A stretch of DNA of 64,000 nt from Eledone cirrhosa (GCA_964016885.1 OZ024740.1:300278709-300342708), one strand, 5' to 3'; positions 31,765 through 43,019 are shown, counted from the stretch's first letter. Numbers and translations are program-made. The notes: generated from the sequence alone by a model not told the origin.

Positions 31765-32515
31765 CCACTATTTTTATAAATCACCTAACAATAATAATAA
31801 AAATTTCATTAGCGAAGCTTACTACTTTCCATCCCTGCTAATTTTGTCCCATTCCATCTATAAACTTTTAAACGTTATATATGCAACACTAATCCGGAAA
31901 ATTCTATGAATGCAACTATTATTCTTCTATCTTACTGCTCCCCAAACCCTTATCTTCCCCAAGAAATGAAGTGATATTCTACGACAACAATCTGTGAATG
32001 TATCCCTTTCCAACTAAAGCTATTCTCTCAACAAACCCCCAGATTTTGGCCGAAATCATTAAATGCTATATCTTAAATATTACACGAAATTACCCTCAGC
32101 GTTATTTGCTGCACAATAATGTCTATCACAGTAGTAATATCATTAACTTACAACCTCGGGTTTATTATGAATTGACGTCAGACAACGCAATATTTCCAAA
32201 CGCTTTATCATAAATTTAATCACGAAACCGTCCATTTCCTTCCAACCCTCAAAAGACTTTGCAATACAATACATAAATTTCATTTTACCTACGAAATGAT
32301 CGATGTAACTCACAACTATCATACATTAATAAAGACCTGTTCTCCTCTGTAGACTTCCTATCACTAACACCCTTCATCATCAAGCATCCAAAGCATACGT
32401 TCATATTAATTTTACAATTACACATAAACATGCACTAGCAGAAAATACCAGAAAATTCAATCCGGCAATATCCTTGACAGATTTTGTTATACGGAAATGA
32501 CCTACGTCTTATAGT
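31765..32515. other. AT-rich, nothing recognised
   Basis: 750 bp with a 71-codon ORF (31998-32213) that has no recognisable motif. Confidence 0.55.
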
Positions 32516-32518
32516 TGG

Positions 32519-32740
32519 TGGATATAAAGTAGTGGCCGTACTCGAAAACGAATTGGCAGCCACCATATATATATGTACGCACAGACACACATATATATCA
32601 TTATATCATTATTTAATAGGAATAGCTTTTAAAAGACTAGAACTATTTCATATTCATATGAAATTATGTATCTATATATAAGTGACATTCATGATGATTT
32701 CTTAGGTATGAAACATTTCTAGTCCTGTTAACATATTTAC
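32519..32740 (+). repeat. Dispersed repeat plus decayed hammerhead
   Basis: 32519-32568 repeats the 27.54-kb sequence. 32684-32735 resembles the 44.8-kb ribozyme (ATGATGATTTC, GAAACATTTCTAGTCCTG), but C3 is lost and stem I does not pair. Confidence 0.6.
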
Positions 32741-32749
32741 ATGTTTGTT

Positions 32750-33110
32750 TGTTGTGTGTGTGTGTGGGTGCGTGGGTGTGTGTGTTTGTGTGCGTGCGGT
32801 TGTGTGTGTACGGGCGTGTTCACATGGTTGTATGCTTCTACATTGATACGTATAAAAGTTTTCGATTGAGTGATGACGCATATCATTATTAACGGAGGAA
32901 ATGTTCCTTTAGAAACATAGCATAAGCTGGTCTCAGTAAATATTGATAAATCTAAATAGTTAATTATTATTTCATACTTTGGTTTTTCAATAAAGAGGAA
33001 ATCAAATTATTAATTCATTGGATATATCCGCATGAATATAATGAGCCATACCTGCACATATGGAAAATAAATAAACACCAGACAAACACATATATGTGCA
33101 AATTTGAACG
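32750..33110. other. GT-rich run and unassigned sequence
   Basis: GT run 32752-32815, then AT-rich sequence without features. Confidence 0.5.
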
Positions 33111-33115
33111 TGCTT

Positions 33116-33613
<498 letters not shown>

Positions 33614-33619
33614 TGTGTG

Positions 33620-34416
33620 TGTGTGTGTGTGTGTATAAATATATACACGCACATATTTAGATCGTGCATCATACATACATACAGACATACATTCATACAT
33701 ACGTATATATCTGTATGTATATATGAGTAGTTTTTGCTTTTTTTATTTCCTGATAATCTACATATCTGGGTTTTCTTTCTAAATTTCCAGTTCTCCTTTA
33801 AATGGAAGCAGAAAATCATGATTGAAGTTTTATTTAAAAGAAGAAAAATTGTTTTAATAAATACGTAATGATGTAGAAAATTAATAATGAGAAATTTTAT
33901 GAACCATAGAATTTTATTCTAATTGAATGATTTTATATATTGCAAATATAAATCAATAAAAATGTATATGATAATAGCTCCTATGTTTATATAAATAAAC
34001 AAACAGGGCTATGAATATGAATTAATAGGGAATTATGAGGGAAACGACGTAAGATTATAGCAGATTCAATTTCATGGGATTTAAAAATCTGCCCGTCTAA
34101 AAAATGAACGTTACTCCACAATATCTATTGAAAGCGAATGATTATATTTTATTAATGAATAAACTCCATCTATTAGACTTCTCTGTCAATAGATTTATTC
34201 TTGTTACAAAATTGTTGTTACACCTTTCGGTATTCTTACTTTCAGATAAAAGTAGTTATTTATGAATATCTGCATGGCCAATTGTTATTTACTGCAGCTG
34301 TTTACATCTGTGAAAGAAGGCTCCCTTCCTTATATGTCATTATCCCTGGACATACGTCGACTTAAAACAAAATTAATATACAAATCATAATGCACAACTT
34401 TATCTTTAGATTTTAG
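33620..34416. other. AT-rich, nothing recognised
   Basis: About 800 bp without repeat match or ORF of note. Confidence 0.55.
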
Positions 34417-34504
34417 CGAATACCCTGTCTAAGCAGATGGAAACAGATGAAATACGAGGATTGACTGGTGTGGATACAACTACGTGTATTTCATCTGATT
34501 ACAT
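34417..34504 (+). other. Candidate host-gene exon (88 bp)
   Basis: Preceded by a pyrimidine-containing acceptor (tctttagattttag) and followed by a textbook donor (gtaagt at 34505-34510). One frame is open throughout and reads NTLSKQMETDEIRGLTGVDT then TTCISSDY. Not recognised. The length is typical of an animal exon. The evidence is only the splice-site pair and the open frame, and neighbouring exons were not found. Confidence 0.28.
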
Positions 34505-34939
34505 GTAAGTAAAATTAAGTTATTTATATCTTGATATAACTGGAAATGAAATAAAACTGTCACCTAACCACAATTTATTGATTTTTATGTTATTGTACTT
34601 ATGTTATAATTTCAACTAAAACTAGGTTTGGAATTCACATGTATTGCGATATTTAATTATATCTTGGCATTATACAAACTCACATTTTTTTAAATATCAA
34701 TATTCGAAAATTACATTTCAAGTGAAATATGTGTAGCAGCTCGAAAGAATATGTGTGGCAAATATAATATCTGAACATTACTCGATGCGGTATTTTAAGT
34801 GCTGTCGTGGTCAAATATAATATTTCTTCTGAGAATCTACGGGCTTATTTCGACTGGCAGAATTTAGATAAATCTTCCTATTTACTTTATATCCCTCTGT
34901 AATAATACTTGATCGAAAATATCAAGAACCAGTGAGATC

Positions 34940-35404
34940 TTGATTAAGTCAACGAATCCCATCTCCTACCACAGTTCTCATTTTTTAAGCATTTTAGAAA
35001 ATATTACCGCAGTTATATTATTTGGCAGAAGATGTTCGGCAAATATATTAATTGCAGTGTTTATTCATACTTGTTTGCGTCATCTGTATAAATGCCATCG
35101 GTATCAACATTCTAATTCATGTTTCTACTGTCGCAACGTAGTTGCTAAAAACAACATGGCTCAATTTAATAGACATTTTAGTTTCCGGCTGCTAAGTTTG
35201 ATGAGGTGGTTCTATTTGTGTATTGTGTATTACGTAGTTGTTGCTCATGTGGCTAGAGTTATTTGCTTTATCATTATGAATGTACTCATTACATTTGTCT
35301 CCCTTGTTTTCGGCGGGCATCCTTGTTTTCCTAATTGTTTTTTTTTTACTGTTATACTAGGTTTGTTGCTGCTGCAGATTATACGGTTCAGACTCTCAAA
35401 TTGA
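34940..35404 (+). other. Unexplained 154-codon ORF, two hydrophobic segments
   Basis: Open from a TTG at 34940 to a stop at 35402. The first ATG is at about 35156 (MAQFNRHFSFRLLSLM), leaving a possible 82-residue protein with two hydrophobic stretches (LCIVYYVVVAHVARVICFII and FFFTVILGLLLLQII). No recognised family. AT-rich sequence can produce such ORFs by chance, so this may not be a gene. Confidence 0.15.
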
Positions 35405-36024
35405 ACAATGAATTAATAAGCAATTGTCCAATTTCTGATAAGTTAAATGTCAGAAGAAGAACATGTAGCTGTCATAACCTTGATGCAACCTGGCCTCCTT
35501 AGAGTGTGAAGGGTTGTTTCTCTTCTGAAGACGTTCTGCTGAGAATTTCTGACTACTGTTTGTTGAAGCTGTAGATAAACCGTTTACATCTCCAAACTGG
35601 AAAATGAAATAAAGAGTGTGAAAGTATGATAAATGATAAACATAGATAAACGGCAGTAGAGGAGAAATAAAATGAGAGCGTTAAGACGGACACATCAACA
35701 ATTCTAAGAGTGGAGATTGTGGTATACAATGTTCCTTGACATTACATAAATTCAATTTGAAGAAGTTACTGTTTAAATGCTATAAATTACTGTTTTGTCT
35801 CGTCTCTTACTCCATGGACAGCGTTTTGGCTAATGTCAGAGGCTCTGACCCCGGTTGAACCAGCAGTACTTTTAGTAGGTATCCATCACAAAGGCCTATG
35901 GCCTGGGAGTTCTGTGTCTTTCGTTTGTATTTATATTTTCAAAGAATATTATTTCAATGTTTTCCCTTTAGTTCATTCTGGCTTGTTTTCGGCCGTTGTC
36001 TTGTCCTCTCTTTGTTAAGTTTAT

Positions 36025-36071
<47 letters not shown>

Positions 36072-36100
36072 AAAGAACACAAGAGCGTCTACAACATCAA
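35405..36100. other. Unassigned
   Basis: No feature apart from an AT microsatellite at 36035-36069. Confidence 0.5.
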
Positions 36101-36104
36101 AACA

Positions 36105-36166
36105 TTTTTTATTGGCTTACAATGTTTCTTCCTTACGTAACCGTAGGTTTCTTCAGAGTTATAAAA
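36105..36166 (-). ncRNA. Candidate hammerhead ribozyme (CUGAAGA core)
   Basis: Minus strand: UUUUA...CU, CUGAAGA, stem II with CCU/AGG and ACG/CGU separated by a bulged A, GAAA, stem III C-AUU-G plus A-U, cleavage triplet GUA, then AG...UAAAA. The core is complete. Stem I has only two pairs next to the core before an internal loop and five outer A-U pairs, so activity is less certain. Confidence 0.55.
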
Positions 36167-36169
36167 GGG

Positions 36170-36849
36170 GTTTGATTGGTGTTATGGACTCTACCAACCA
36201 AACATTCAAGAACAAAGAGTAAAGAGATTAAAGAGCAAAAGCAGGGGACAATAAGTCTAATTTTGGTGCGAGGGGGTGGGGTGTGGGTCCTTGTTTACTA
36301 GCTGAGGTCATATTCGTTCCCGGGAGTCGAGTGGTTAGTGGAGCCATAGATGGGGTGGCATCGATAGTAGTGTGCAGAGGCTACACACACACAAAGGGCA
36401 TATAATATATATATAACGGAGGAGAAAGTACATGAGGTAATTAGAAATGGAATAAGAATAATAATCTATAGTTAATAATGTATAATAAGGCATAGGGAAG
36501 ATTACACTATAATAAGGTATAAAACTAAGAATAAGATAAAATATAAAGGAGGATAAAAATGAAAATAAGAATAAAATTAAAAAAATATATATAAAAAAAT
36601 ATATATAGAGAATATATAAAACATATAAGCAAGTATTAGAAAGGGAAAAACACAATGCAAAAAACAGATTTTGTTAAATAAAAATATTATAAATATGGGG
36701 GGAGAGAACGGGAGAGAGAAATATAATCATAATGTGATTAGTTGAGAGAATATAAGATGATAATAGTTGTGTCAAGTTTATACATCTTAATAATAAATAA
36801 TATGTATATCAGAGTTACACATCTTTCAATTCACTTGCAAGTTCAACCC
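36170..36849. other. Unassigned, AT-rich
   Basis: No gene seen. 36230-36400 is G-rich (gcgagggggtggggtgtggg) and may be repeat-derived. Confidence 0.5.
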
Positions 36850-36851
36850 AC

Positions 36852-37226
36852 ATGGCATTGTCCATCGCTCATCTGTGCGGTCGTGTGCGTTTGTGTGTGA
36901 CCTCACAGCAGGTGCACAAGTTCGTAAATTTCAATGCAGATAGAATTCTATTTGTGCTTACCCGGACATTGACGGAGGATCCAATATTCTTAGTTCATTG
37001 CCGACCCAGTATGTGTGTGGTGTTATTTTGGTCGCACAAATCAATCACTTGGTTCAATATTATGGAGTATGGTTTTCTGGTCTTCGTTACACTATCAGTG
37101 GTTGTATATCTCGAAATCACAAGGATCACAGTACTCCGGTTTGGTGTGGTTATCGGTCATCCAACTATGTTGTCGGTGATTGGATTCAATTCTATTGCCC
37201 AGAACGTAGAATTTGGTGTTGATTGA
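36852..37226 (+). other. Unexplained ORFs, possibly a decayed coding segment
   Basis: Two overlapping plus-strand frames are open. One gives 124 codons (36852-37226). The other, from about 36949 to 37222, reads AYPDIDGGSNILSSLPTQYV, YYGVWFSGLRYTISGC, TPVWCGYRSSNYVVGDWIQF and YCPERRIWC. Its balanced composition with four Trp and four Cys looks more protein-like. No family recognised and no start codon near the left end. Confidence 0.2.
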
Positions 37227-37335
37227 ACATTAACGAGGTAGAGTGAAATCGCATATATATATATATATATACACACATACATATATATATATACACACAT
37301 ACATATATATATATGTGTATGTATAGTAATATTAG

Positions 37336-37549
37336 TTACTTATATAGGCACAAGGCCAACAATTTTGGGGGAGGGGAAAGTCGATTATTTCGACACCAGT
37401 GCGAGACTGGTACATTATTTTATCGACCCCGTCAGGATGAACGGTAAAGTTAAACTCGGCGGGATTTGAAATCAGAACGTAAAGTGGCGTAACTCTATGC
37501 TGCAAAGCATGGCGTCTGACCCCTTTCGGTACTGCCAATCCACCGTCCT
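37336..37549 (-). mobile_element. Octopus-type SINE, longer subfamily
   Basis: As the common SINE but with a 35-bp insert (gggggaggggaaagtcgatt) in the body and the CCTATATAAG-type tail. The head ends at the right (ccgtcctt). Confidence 0.88.
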
Positions 37550-37566
37550 TATATATATAGTGATAA

Positions 37567-37648
37567 TAATTGTTTCCACTTTTGGCACAAGGCCACCAAT
37601 TAACCCGGTGTATTACTGGTAATTTATTTAATCGATCCCGTAAGGATA
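37567..37648 (-). mobile_element. Truncated octopus-type SINE (3' half)
   Basis: tgtttccacttttggcacaa through atcgatcccgtaagg. The tRNA half is absent. Ends in tatatagtgataataat, repeated on both sides. Confidence 0.85.
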
Positions 37649-37754
37649 TATATAGTGATAATAATAAATTTGAAGACTAGAATCGTGTTCCTGTTTTCCT
37701 TCTGTTGCAACGTTTTTCGAAATATCTACTTCTGCCTCCACAGATTGATTTTTT

Positions 37755-37827
37755 TTAGTTTCAGAAGATCTCCTAGATCCCGTTAAGCGTGAAAGCAGCG
37801 ATTCTTTGCTTAAACTTTAATCTGTTA

Positions 37828-37890
<63 letters not shown>
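37755..37890 (+). repeat. Dispersed repeat and AT/GT microsatellite
   Basis: agcagcgattctttgcttaa ... aatctgttattttaat matches 27.6 kb in inverse. An AT run and a GT run follow. Confidence 0.6.
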
Positions 37891-37894
<4 letters not shown>

Positions 37895-38382
37895 AAAATT
37901 ACTCCTTCATCAGTGATGTTCCAACTTTCATTGGTATTTAATCGCTTTAAAAATCATATACCTCTAGTTGGTGCGAGAAATAACAAATAAAGTTATTGGG
38001 ACAAGTAAAATAGGGTGAATCGAGCGAGACATGTAAACAAACAACGATGATATTGCAACGGAAAGATAGGAAGAGACAAGTACATGATATCTGTAAGCTT
38101 AAGCTTGGTGAATTCATGGACGAGAGATACAGACCATCCGACATGGGTGAGATTTTAGCGAGAAAAGGATTTCACACAGGTCAAACGGGAGGAAGTGAGA
38201 GAGAGGGAGAAGCAGAGAGTGAGTGAGTGGAAGTGTGAGGAAGAGGTCAGCCGAGAGAGAGTGTGACTGGCAGAGGGGTTAAAAAGAAGGTGAGAGATAC
38301 AGAGAGAGGGGAAGCAGTAAGAAAGAAACAGACAATCACAGACAATACTTGGAAGATCACTGATGAAGGATTAATTTTATTC
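37891..38382. repeat. 492-bp element with 27-bp terminal inverted repeats
   Basis: Ends 37891-37917 and 38356-38382 are inverted repeats with 26 of 27 matches. The interior has acctctagttggtgcg and gacatgtaaacaa, shared with the 42.1-kb repeat. No transposase is seen. It could be a non-autonomous DNA element or an inverted pair of retroelement ends. Confidence 0.55.
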
Positions 38383-38399
38383 ATATGTAACCCATGTGC

Positions 38400-39120
38400 A
38401 ACCACGCAGCACTACATTGTTCTCATATATATCGCCAATTGTGCTCACAACCAACATCCAAACTTAAAAATGTTCCCCATTTACAAATTCATAGACAACG
38501 CTACTTTTATCCAACGTAACAATAAGGAAACATATATCATTAACAAATTCCAATCTCTACTTAATGCTCTAAAAATCAGACAAATCTCTAAAACTGCAAC
38601 AAACAATCAAACATTTACAAGAGTTACCTCCCTCACACCCTACCTAATCCTTTTTCTTAAATAAATTAAAAATCATCCAGCAAGAATTGTTTCCCCTGCA
38701 TATTAACTCTCTAAAAAGGGAAATCATATCAAACCCCAGTCCACCATTTGCCTCCATTATGGAATCATGGATCAACTAAGCACTCTTGCTATATTAACAC
38801 ATTTTGATCTGTTTTACTTCAATGACTCTGTCTGTAAATAACATTATTTTTCTTCCACATTGACATTTTATGCTCTACATTATGCACGTTTTTTTCCTTT
38901 TTCTTTTTTCTTTTCACTTCATAAACCTTGTTTGTAAATAACATTATTCGTTCTGCACCTTCTGTTTATCATGTGCGACACCACACTAATACATTTCACT
39001 ATCATTTGATAATGCATAAACATACTGAAACCGGTAATAGACAATTATTAAATATTTAAATAGATAAATAAATGCCATTGTTAAATAATAAATAAATCAA
39101 CTAATACCTTAACACTTCAC
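38400..39120 (+). repeat. Dispersed repeat (pair with 43.02 kb)
   Basis: 38740-38980 matches 43020-43258 in the same orientation (tttgcctccat, actcttgctatatt, attttatgctctacat). No coding capacity is recognised. Confidence 0.65.
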
Positions 39121-39231
39121 ACAAAGTAAAACATTTCGTTTTAATCATTTTCTAAACCAGAAAAAAGAGAGAGGGAAACAAAAAAGGAAAAAATATATTT
39201 TTCTTCCTAGTAATCGTCTCTTTCTCTCTGT

Positions 39232-39240
<9 letters not shown>

Positions 39241-39268
<28 letters not shown>
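39241..39268. repeat. (AT)n microsatellite
   Basis: Short AT run. Confidence 0.9.
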
Positions 39269-39271
<3 letters not shown>

Positions 39272-39404
39272 TTCAGGTTATCAATAATGTAGTGATGATA
39301 TATCGTCACGTTAGAGATGAACAACGTACGTGTAGGTTTGCTCAACGAGTATAAATTATATTCCAGAGAAAATGTAGAAAAGATGAATATAAAATGATAG
39401 TGCT

Positions 39405-39890
39405 TTTTTTTTTCTTTTTAAAAAGGAATTTATTAGGTATTGACATATGTTTCTGTAACAGACGGAATACCTATGTATCGCTGCTTGCGTACTCGTATAA
39501 TTGTTTCTACTTTTGGCACAAGGCCAGCAATTAACCAGTACATTACTGGTACTTTATTTTATCGACCCCGTAAGGATGAAAGGCAAAGTTAAACTCGGCG
39601 GGATTTGAACTCAGATCGTAAAGGGACGTAACTATGCTGGAAAGCATGGCGTCCGACTTTCTACTGATACTGCCAATCCACCATGTTAGCAAGTATTCGA
39701 TAGCAAATGTATAATCAGTTGTCACTTCTTCAGAGATATTGGATAAATTGGAAAAAATCAGAAAAATTTAAGTATTTATATTAGTTGTAATAAAGGAAGA
39801 AGTGAGGGGATAGTATATGACAGATGGCAATTCTATTTACTGGTAAACAAGTATATAAAGGGTTTCTAATGAGAATACAATGAGTATTGA
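39405..39890 (+). repeat. Left arm of an inverted repeat
   Basis: Complementary to about 41930-41628 (ttattaggtattgacatatg, cgctgcttgcgta, gaagaagtgaggggatag). This arm contains a SINE that the other arm lacks. Confidence 0.88.
39497..39683 (-). mobile_element. Octopus-type SINE, arm-specific insertion
   Basis: Near full-length SINE between cgtataat and tgttagcaag. The matching place in the other arm reads catataatgttagcaag, that is, an empty or cleanly lost site. No clear target-site duplication. Confidence 0.9.
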
Positions 39891-39892
39891 CA

Positions 39893-40278
39893 CAAGAATG
39901 GATGGCTGACAATTTATATGATCACATCACCCCCAACATTTTGCCTCCTAATTCACCAGGCCTCAATCCACTGCGCTATATATGGAGAATCGTTGAGAAA
40001 AATGTCAATGAACAACCCCATACCACAAAAGATTCTTTGAAAGCCGCCATAGTTTGAGTCATGTCCGATATGAACAAGGACCACTTATTCCGAGCTTCCA
40101 AACGATTTCGACACCGTGTACAGGCAGTTATTAATGTTTATTGTGGTATTATTGAATGACATTTTTAAACTGATAATGTAGCTTTATTTTTATGTTATTT
40201 TTTATAAGAATACTGTGTTTTCTGTTATTATATAAACGTTTTTTTAAAACCATAAATGTGTCCCCAAATACCGTCCGC

Positions 40279-40283
<5 letters not shown>
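39893..40283 (+). mobile_element. Mariner-type transposon, 3' fragment
   Basis: Reads TQEWMADNLYDHITPNILPP, NSPGLNPLRYIWRIVEKNVN, TTKDSLKAAIV, a stop, VMSDMNKDHLFRASKRFRHR, then 3' UTR and the terminal repeat ending ccgtccgcaccc. The catalytic region is cut off on the left and the third catalytic position (PLDY in relatives) is PLRY. A longer copy lies inverted at 44.9-46.4 kb. Confidence 0.85.
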
Positions 40284-40324
<41 letters not shown>

Positions 40325-40450
40325 GTACGAGGTGAGTTTTATTGTAGTACAATAAAGCAATGCAGATATCGTATAAGAAGCACTCTACAGTTTGTAGGAC
40401 TGGAGTATACATAATATATAAGATCAAAAGATGGTTAAAAGAGTTCCATG

Positions 40451-40521
40451 TATTTTATTATGCGCATTTCAAAAACAAATATCATCATGCAATAATATTT
40501 GTGTTTTCATCAGATAAAATA
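40451..40521 (-). ncRNA. Hammerhead ribozyme, left palindrome arm
   Basis: Minus strand: stem I UAUUUUAU/AUAAAAUA (8 pairs), CUGAUGA, 12-position stem II with one mismatch and a 12-nt loop, GAAA, stem III UG-CG-CA with A-U, cleavage triplet AUA. Every core residue matches the type I hammerhead consensus. Confidence 0.9.
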
Positions 40522-40644
40522 GGAAGACATGATATGAAGGTTAAATAAATACTTGTGAATAGTGCAGTTTTAAATCAACATATATATGTTGATTTAAAAC
40601 TGCACTATTCACAAGTGTTTTTTAACCTTCATATCATGTCTTCC

Positions 40645-40715
40645 TATTTTATCTGATGAAAACACAAATATTATTGCATGATGATATTTGTTTTTGAAAT
40701 GCGCATAATAAAATA
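40645..40715 (+). ncRNA. Hammerhead ribozyme, right palindrome arm
   Basis: Plus strand: UAUUUUAU at 40645-40652, CUGAUGA at 40653-40659, stem II 40660-40671 with 40684-40695, GAAA at 40696-40699, stem III 40700-40705, U40706 and A40707, cleavage before 40708, then AUAAAAUA at 40708-40715. It diverges from the ribozyme in the other arm. Confidence 0.92.
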
Positions 40716-40854
40716 CATGGAACTCTTTTAACCATGTTTTGATCTTATATATTATATATATATATATTTGTGTGTGTGTGGGGGGTGGGGTGTATGTATG
40801 TATATATGTTCTAGTGTGCACATTTCGTCAAAAATAAGACAGATATATAAATAA

Positions 40855-41109
40855 GAGAGAATATTATTGTTTACCGAATTGTTTATGCCAAATTGTATAC
40901 ACACTCCATTAGGTGGTATGTTTTCCGAAGACAAAACATGTTTTGCATTTATGAAAGTTCGGTTTCAAGGCCAATTTACGGCCTGTCGGGCAAATGTGTC
41001 AACAATAACCTGTCGAGCCAAGCGTTTTGGTGGAAACTGGGTTGACGAATTCTGTTTCAAAGATTGCACCTTCAAAGCAAAGGGCTGCACTTCTTACAAA
41101 ACAAACTGA
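40855..41109 (+). other. Cysteine-rich ORF, left copy of an inverted duplication
   Basis: Open from 40855. The first ATG gives MPNCIHTPLGGMFSEDKTCF, then AFMKVRFQGQFTACRANVST, ITCRAKRFGGNWVDEFCFKD and CTFKAKGCTSYKTN. There are seven Cys in about 75 residues, with no signal peptide or membrane segment. The inverted copy at 44363-44617 keeps the frame with one residue change before the ends diverge. No family recognised. It could be an exon, a repeat-borne ORF or chance. Confidence 0.25.
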
Positions 41110-41164
41110 TTCCTTTATAAATATACATAACGGTATGTAGGGGTGTTTGTATTAGTTTGTGTGC

Positions 41165-41195
<31 letters not shown>

Positions 41196-41372
41196 AATGT
41201 CTGTCATATGCAGAACCGAACGTTTGTACACCTCTTACTGCCACGTATACTTGTTTCAAATCTTTTCTTTTCAACCGCTCATTATATCTTTTTTGATATC
41301 GTCACTGTATACTTATGGTGATAACTCGAGTGAGTCAAAGACTGGGATTGGGATATTATTTCTATCTATGAG

Positions 41373-41558
41373 GGCGGTGGATTTGCAGTATCGGTAGAGA
41401 GTCGGACACCATGCTTTGAAGCATAGAGTTACGTCCCTTTATGATCTGAGTTCAAATCCCGCCGAGGTTAACTTTGCCTTTCATCTTTACGGGGTCGATA
41501 AAATAAAGTACCAGTAATGTACTGTGTAATTGCTGGCCTTGTGCCTAAAATAGAAACA
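41373..41558 (+). mobile_element. Octopus-type SINE with 18-bp TSD
   Basis: Full-length head-to-tail SINE flanked by attatttctatctatgag at 41355-41372 and 41559-41576. The partner copy in the right arm (43924-44114) has the same flanks, so insertion came before the duplication. Confidence 0.95.
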
Positions 41559-41627
41559 ATTATTTCTATCTATGAGACAATGATGGTTGCAGACAATTTC
41601 ACTCGACTGATTTACAGAAACTTACTC

Positions 41628-41935
41628 ATTGTATTCTCATTAGAAACCCTTTATATACTTGTTTACCAGTAAATAGAATTGCCATCTGTCATATACTATC
41701 CCCTCTCTTCTTCCTTTATTACAACTAATATAAATACTTAAATTTTTCTGATTTTTTCAAATTTATCCAATATCTCTGAAGAAGTGACAACTGATTATAC
41801 ATTTGCTATCGGATACTTGCTAACATTATATGATTACGCAAGCAGCGATACATAGGTATGCCGTCTGTTACAGAAACATATGTCAATACCTAATAAATTC
41901 CTTTTTAAAGAAAAACAAAAAAAAAAAAAAGCACT
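41628..41935 (-). repeat. Right arm of the 39.4-kb inverted repeat
   Basis: Complement of 39405-39890 without the SINE. Confidence 0.88.
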
Positions 41936-41954
41936 TTCATTTTATATTCATCTT

Positions 41955-42006
<52 letters not shown>

Positions 42007-42010
<4 letters not shown>

Positions 42011-42486
42011 AAATGGGGAGAAGAATACTGCAGGTTGCACATGGATAACATGTTATAAAATGAGTCCCTCATCAGTGATTTGCCAACGATCATAGATATT
42101 TCATTTCATTAAAAATCATATACCTCACGTTGGTGCAATAATAACTAAATTAAGTTATTAGGACAATTAAAACGCGTAAAGCGAGTGAGACAAGTAAACA
42201 ACAAAGAGAAAAGCTAACCGTAGATAGAATGAGACACAAGCTACATAGTTATTCTGTCAGCATGAGCTGGGTGAATATATGAGCGCGTAGAAAATAGACC
42301 TTTTGAGATGAATTCAATTTAAGAAAGAAGGGAATTGTTTTCGTCGCGAACGGGGTGAAGTGAGAAGGGGAGAAACAGTGAGTGAGTGAGTGGAAGTGTG
42401 AGGAAGAGGTCAGTAGAGAGAAAGTGTTAACTGACATGACAGAGGGGGCGAAAGAAAGTAAGAGAAACAGAGAGAACGAGGGAGCA

Positions 42487-42574
<88 letters not shown>

Positions 42575-42724
42575 CAGAATCGCAGTTTAGGTAAATATAT
42601 GTGAAAAAATGGGGAGAAGAATTCTGCACGTTGCACATGGATAACATGTTATAAAATGAGTCCCTCATCAGTGATTTGCCAACGATCATAGATATTTCAT
42701 TGCATTAAAAATCATATACCTCAC

Positions 42725-42725
<1 letters not shown>
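42007..42725 (+). repeat. Tandem repeat unit (approx. 596 bp) with (GA)n
   Basis: 42007-42120 (gaaaaaatggggagaagaat, gagtccctcatcagtg) is repeated at 42603-42725. The unit holds a pure GA run at about 42490-42570. Interior resembles the 37.9-kb element. Confidence 0.8.
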
Positions 42726-42726
<1 letters not shown>

Positions 42727-42788
<62 letters not shown>

Positions 42789-42812
42789 GTATATATATAT
42801 ATATATATATAT
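42727..42812. repeat. (AT)n microsatellite
   Basis: Two AT runs separated by aaatg. Confidence 0.95.
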
Positions 42813-43019
42813 TGTTATACTTTGGGAGGGTCATGTTGCCAATAAGAAACACACGCACCAGTTGCTTTCACTTCAATTTATTATAATAAATTTATAAATT
42901 TAGGAATTTATAAATTTCCGTTTGGTTGGTTGGTTCCACAACCAGATGGTTGTTTATATATTGTCAAAGTTCTTTCGTCACACACCCCGCGACCTCCTCA
43001 GTGACTATATATATATGAA

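Larger units (their letters stand above)
40411..40755. repeat. Near-perfect 345-bp palindrome
   Basis: Two arms of about 170 bp meet at caacatatatatgttg (40576-40591) with almost no spacer and only a few mismatches. Each arm carries a complete hammerhead ribozyme (see next entries). Ends are ataatatataagatc and its complement. Confidence 0.93.
40768..41640 (+). repeat. Left arm of an approx. 870-bp inverted duplication
   Basis: Complementary to 43858-44716. It contains the Cys-rich ORF, a GT run and a SINE at the same site as in the right arm. Confidence 0.92.

Noticed and set aside
35520..35550. Hammerhead at ctgaagacgttctgc
   Set aside because: Following box reads GAGAA and stem I does not pair.
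41765..41800. Hammerhead at ctctgaagaagtgac
   Set aside because: CUGAAGA present but no GAAA box or pairing stems.
42050..42080. Hammerhead at CTGATGAGGGACTC (minus strand)
   Set aside because: No GAAA within reach and no stem II.
42382..42594. Arg/Glu-rich ORF
   Set aside because: Translation of a GA microsatellite.
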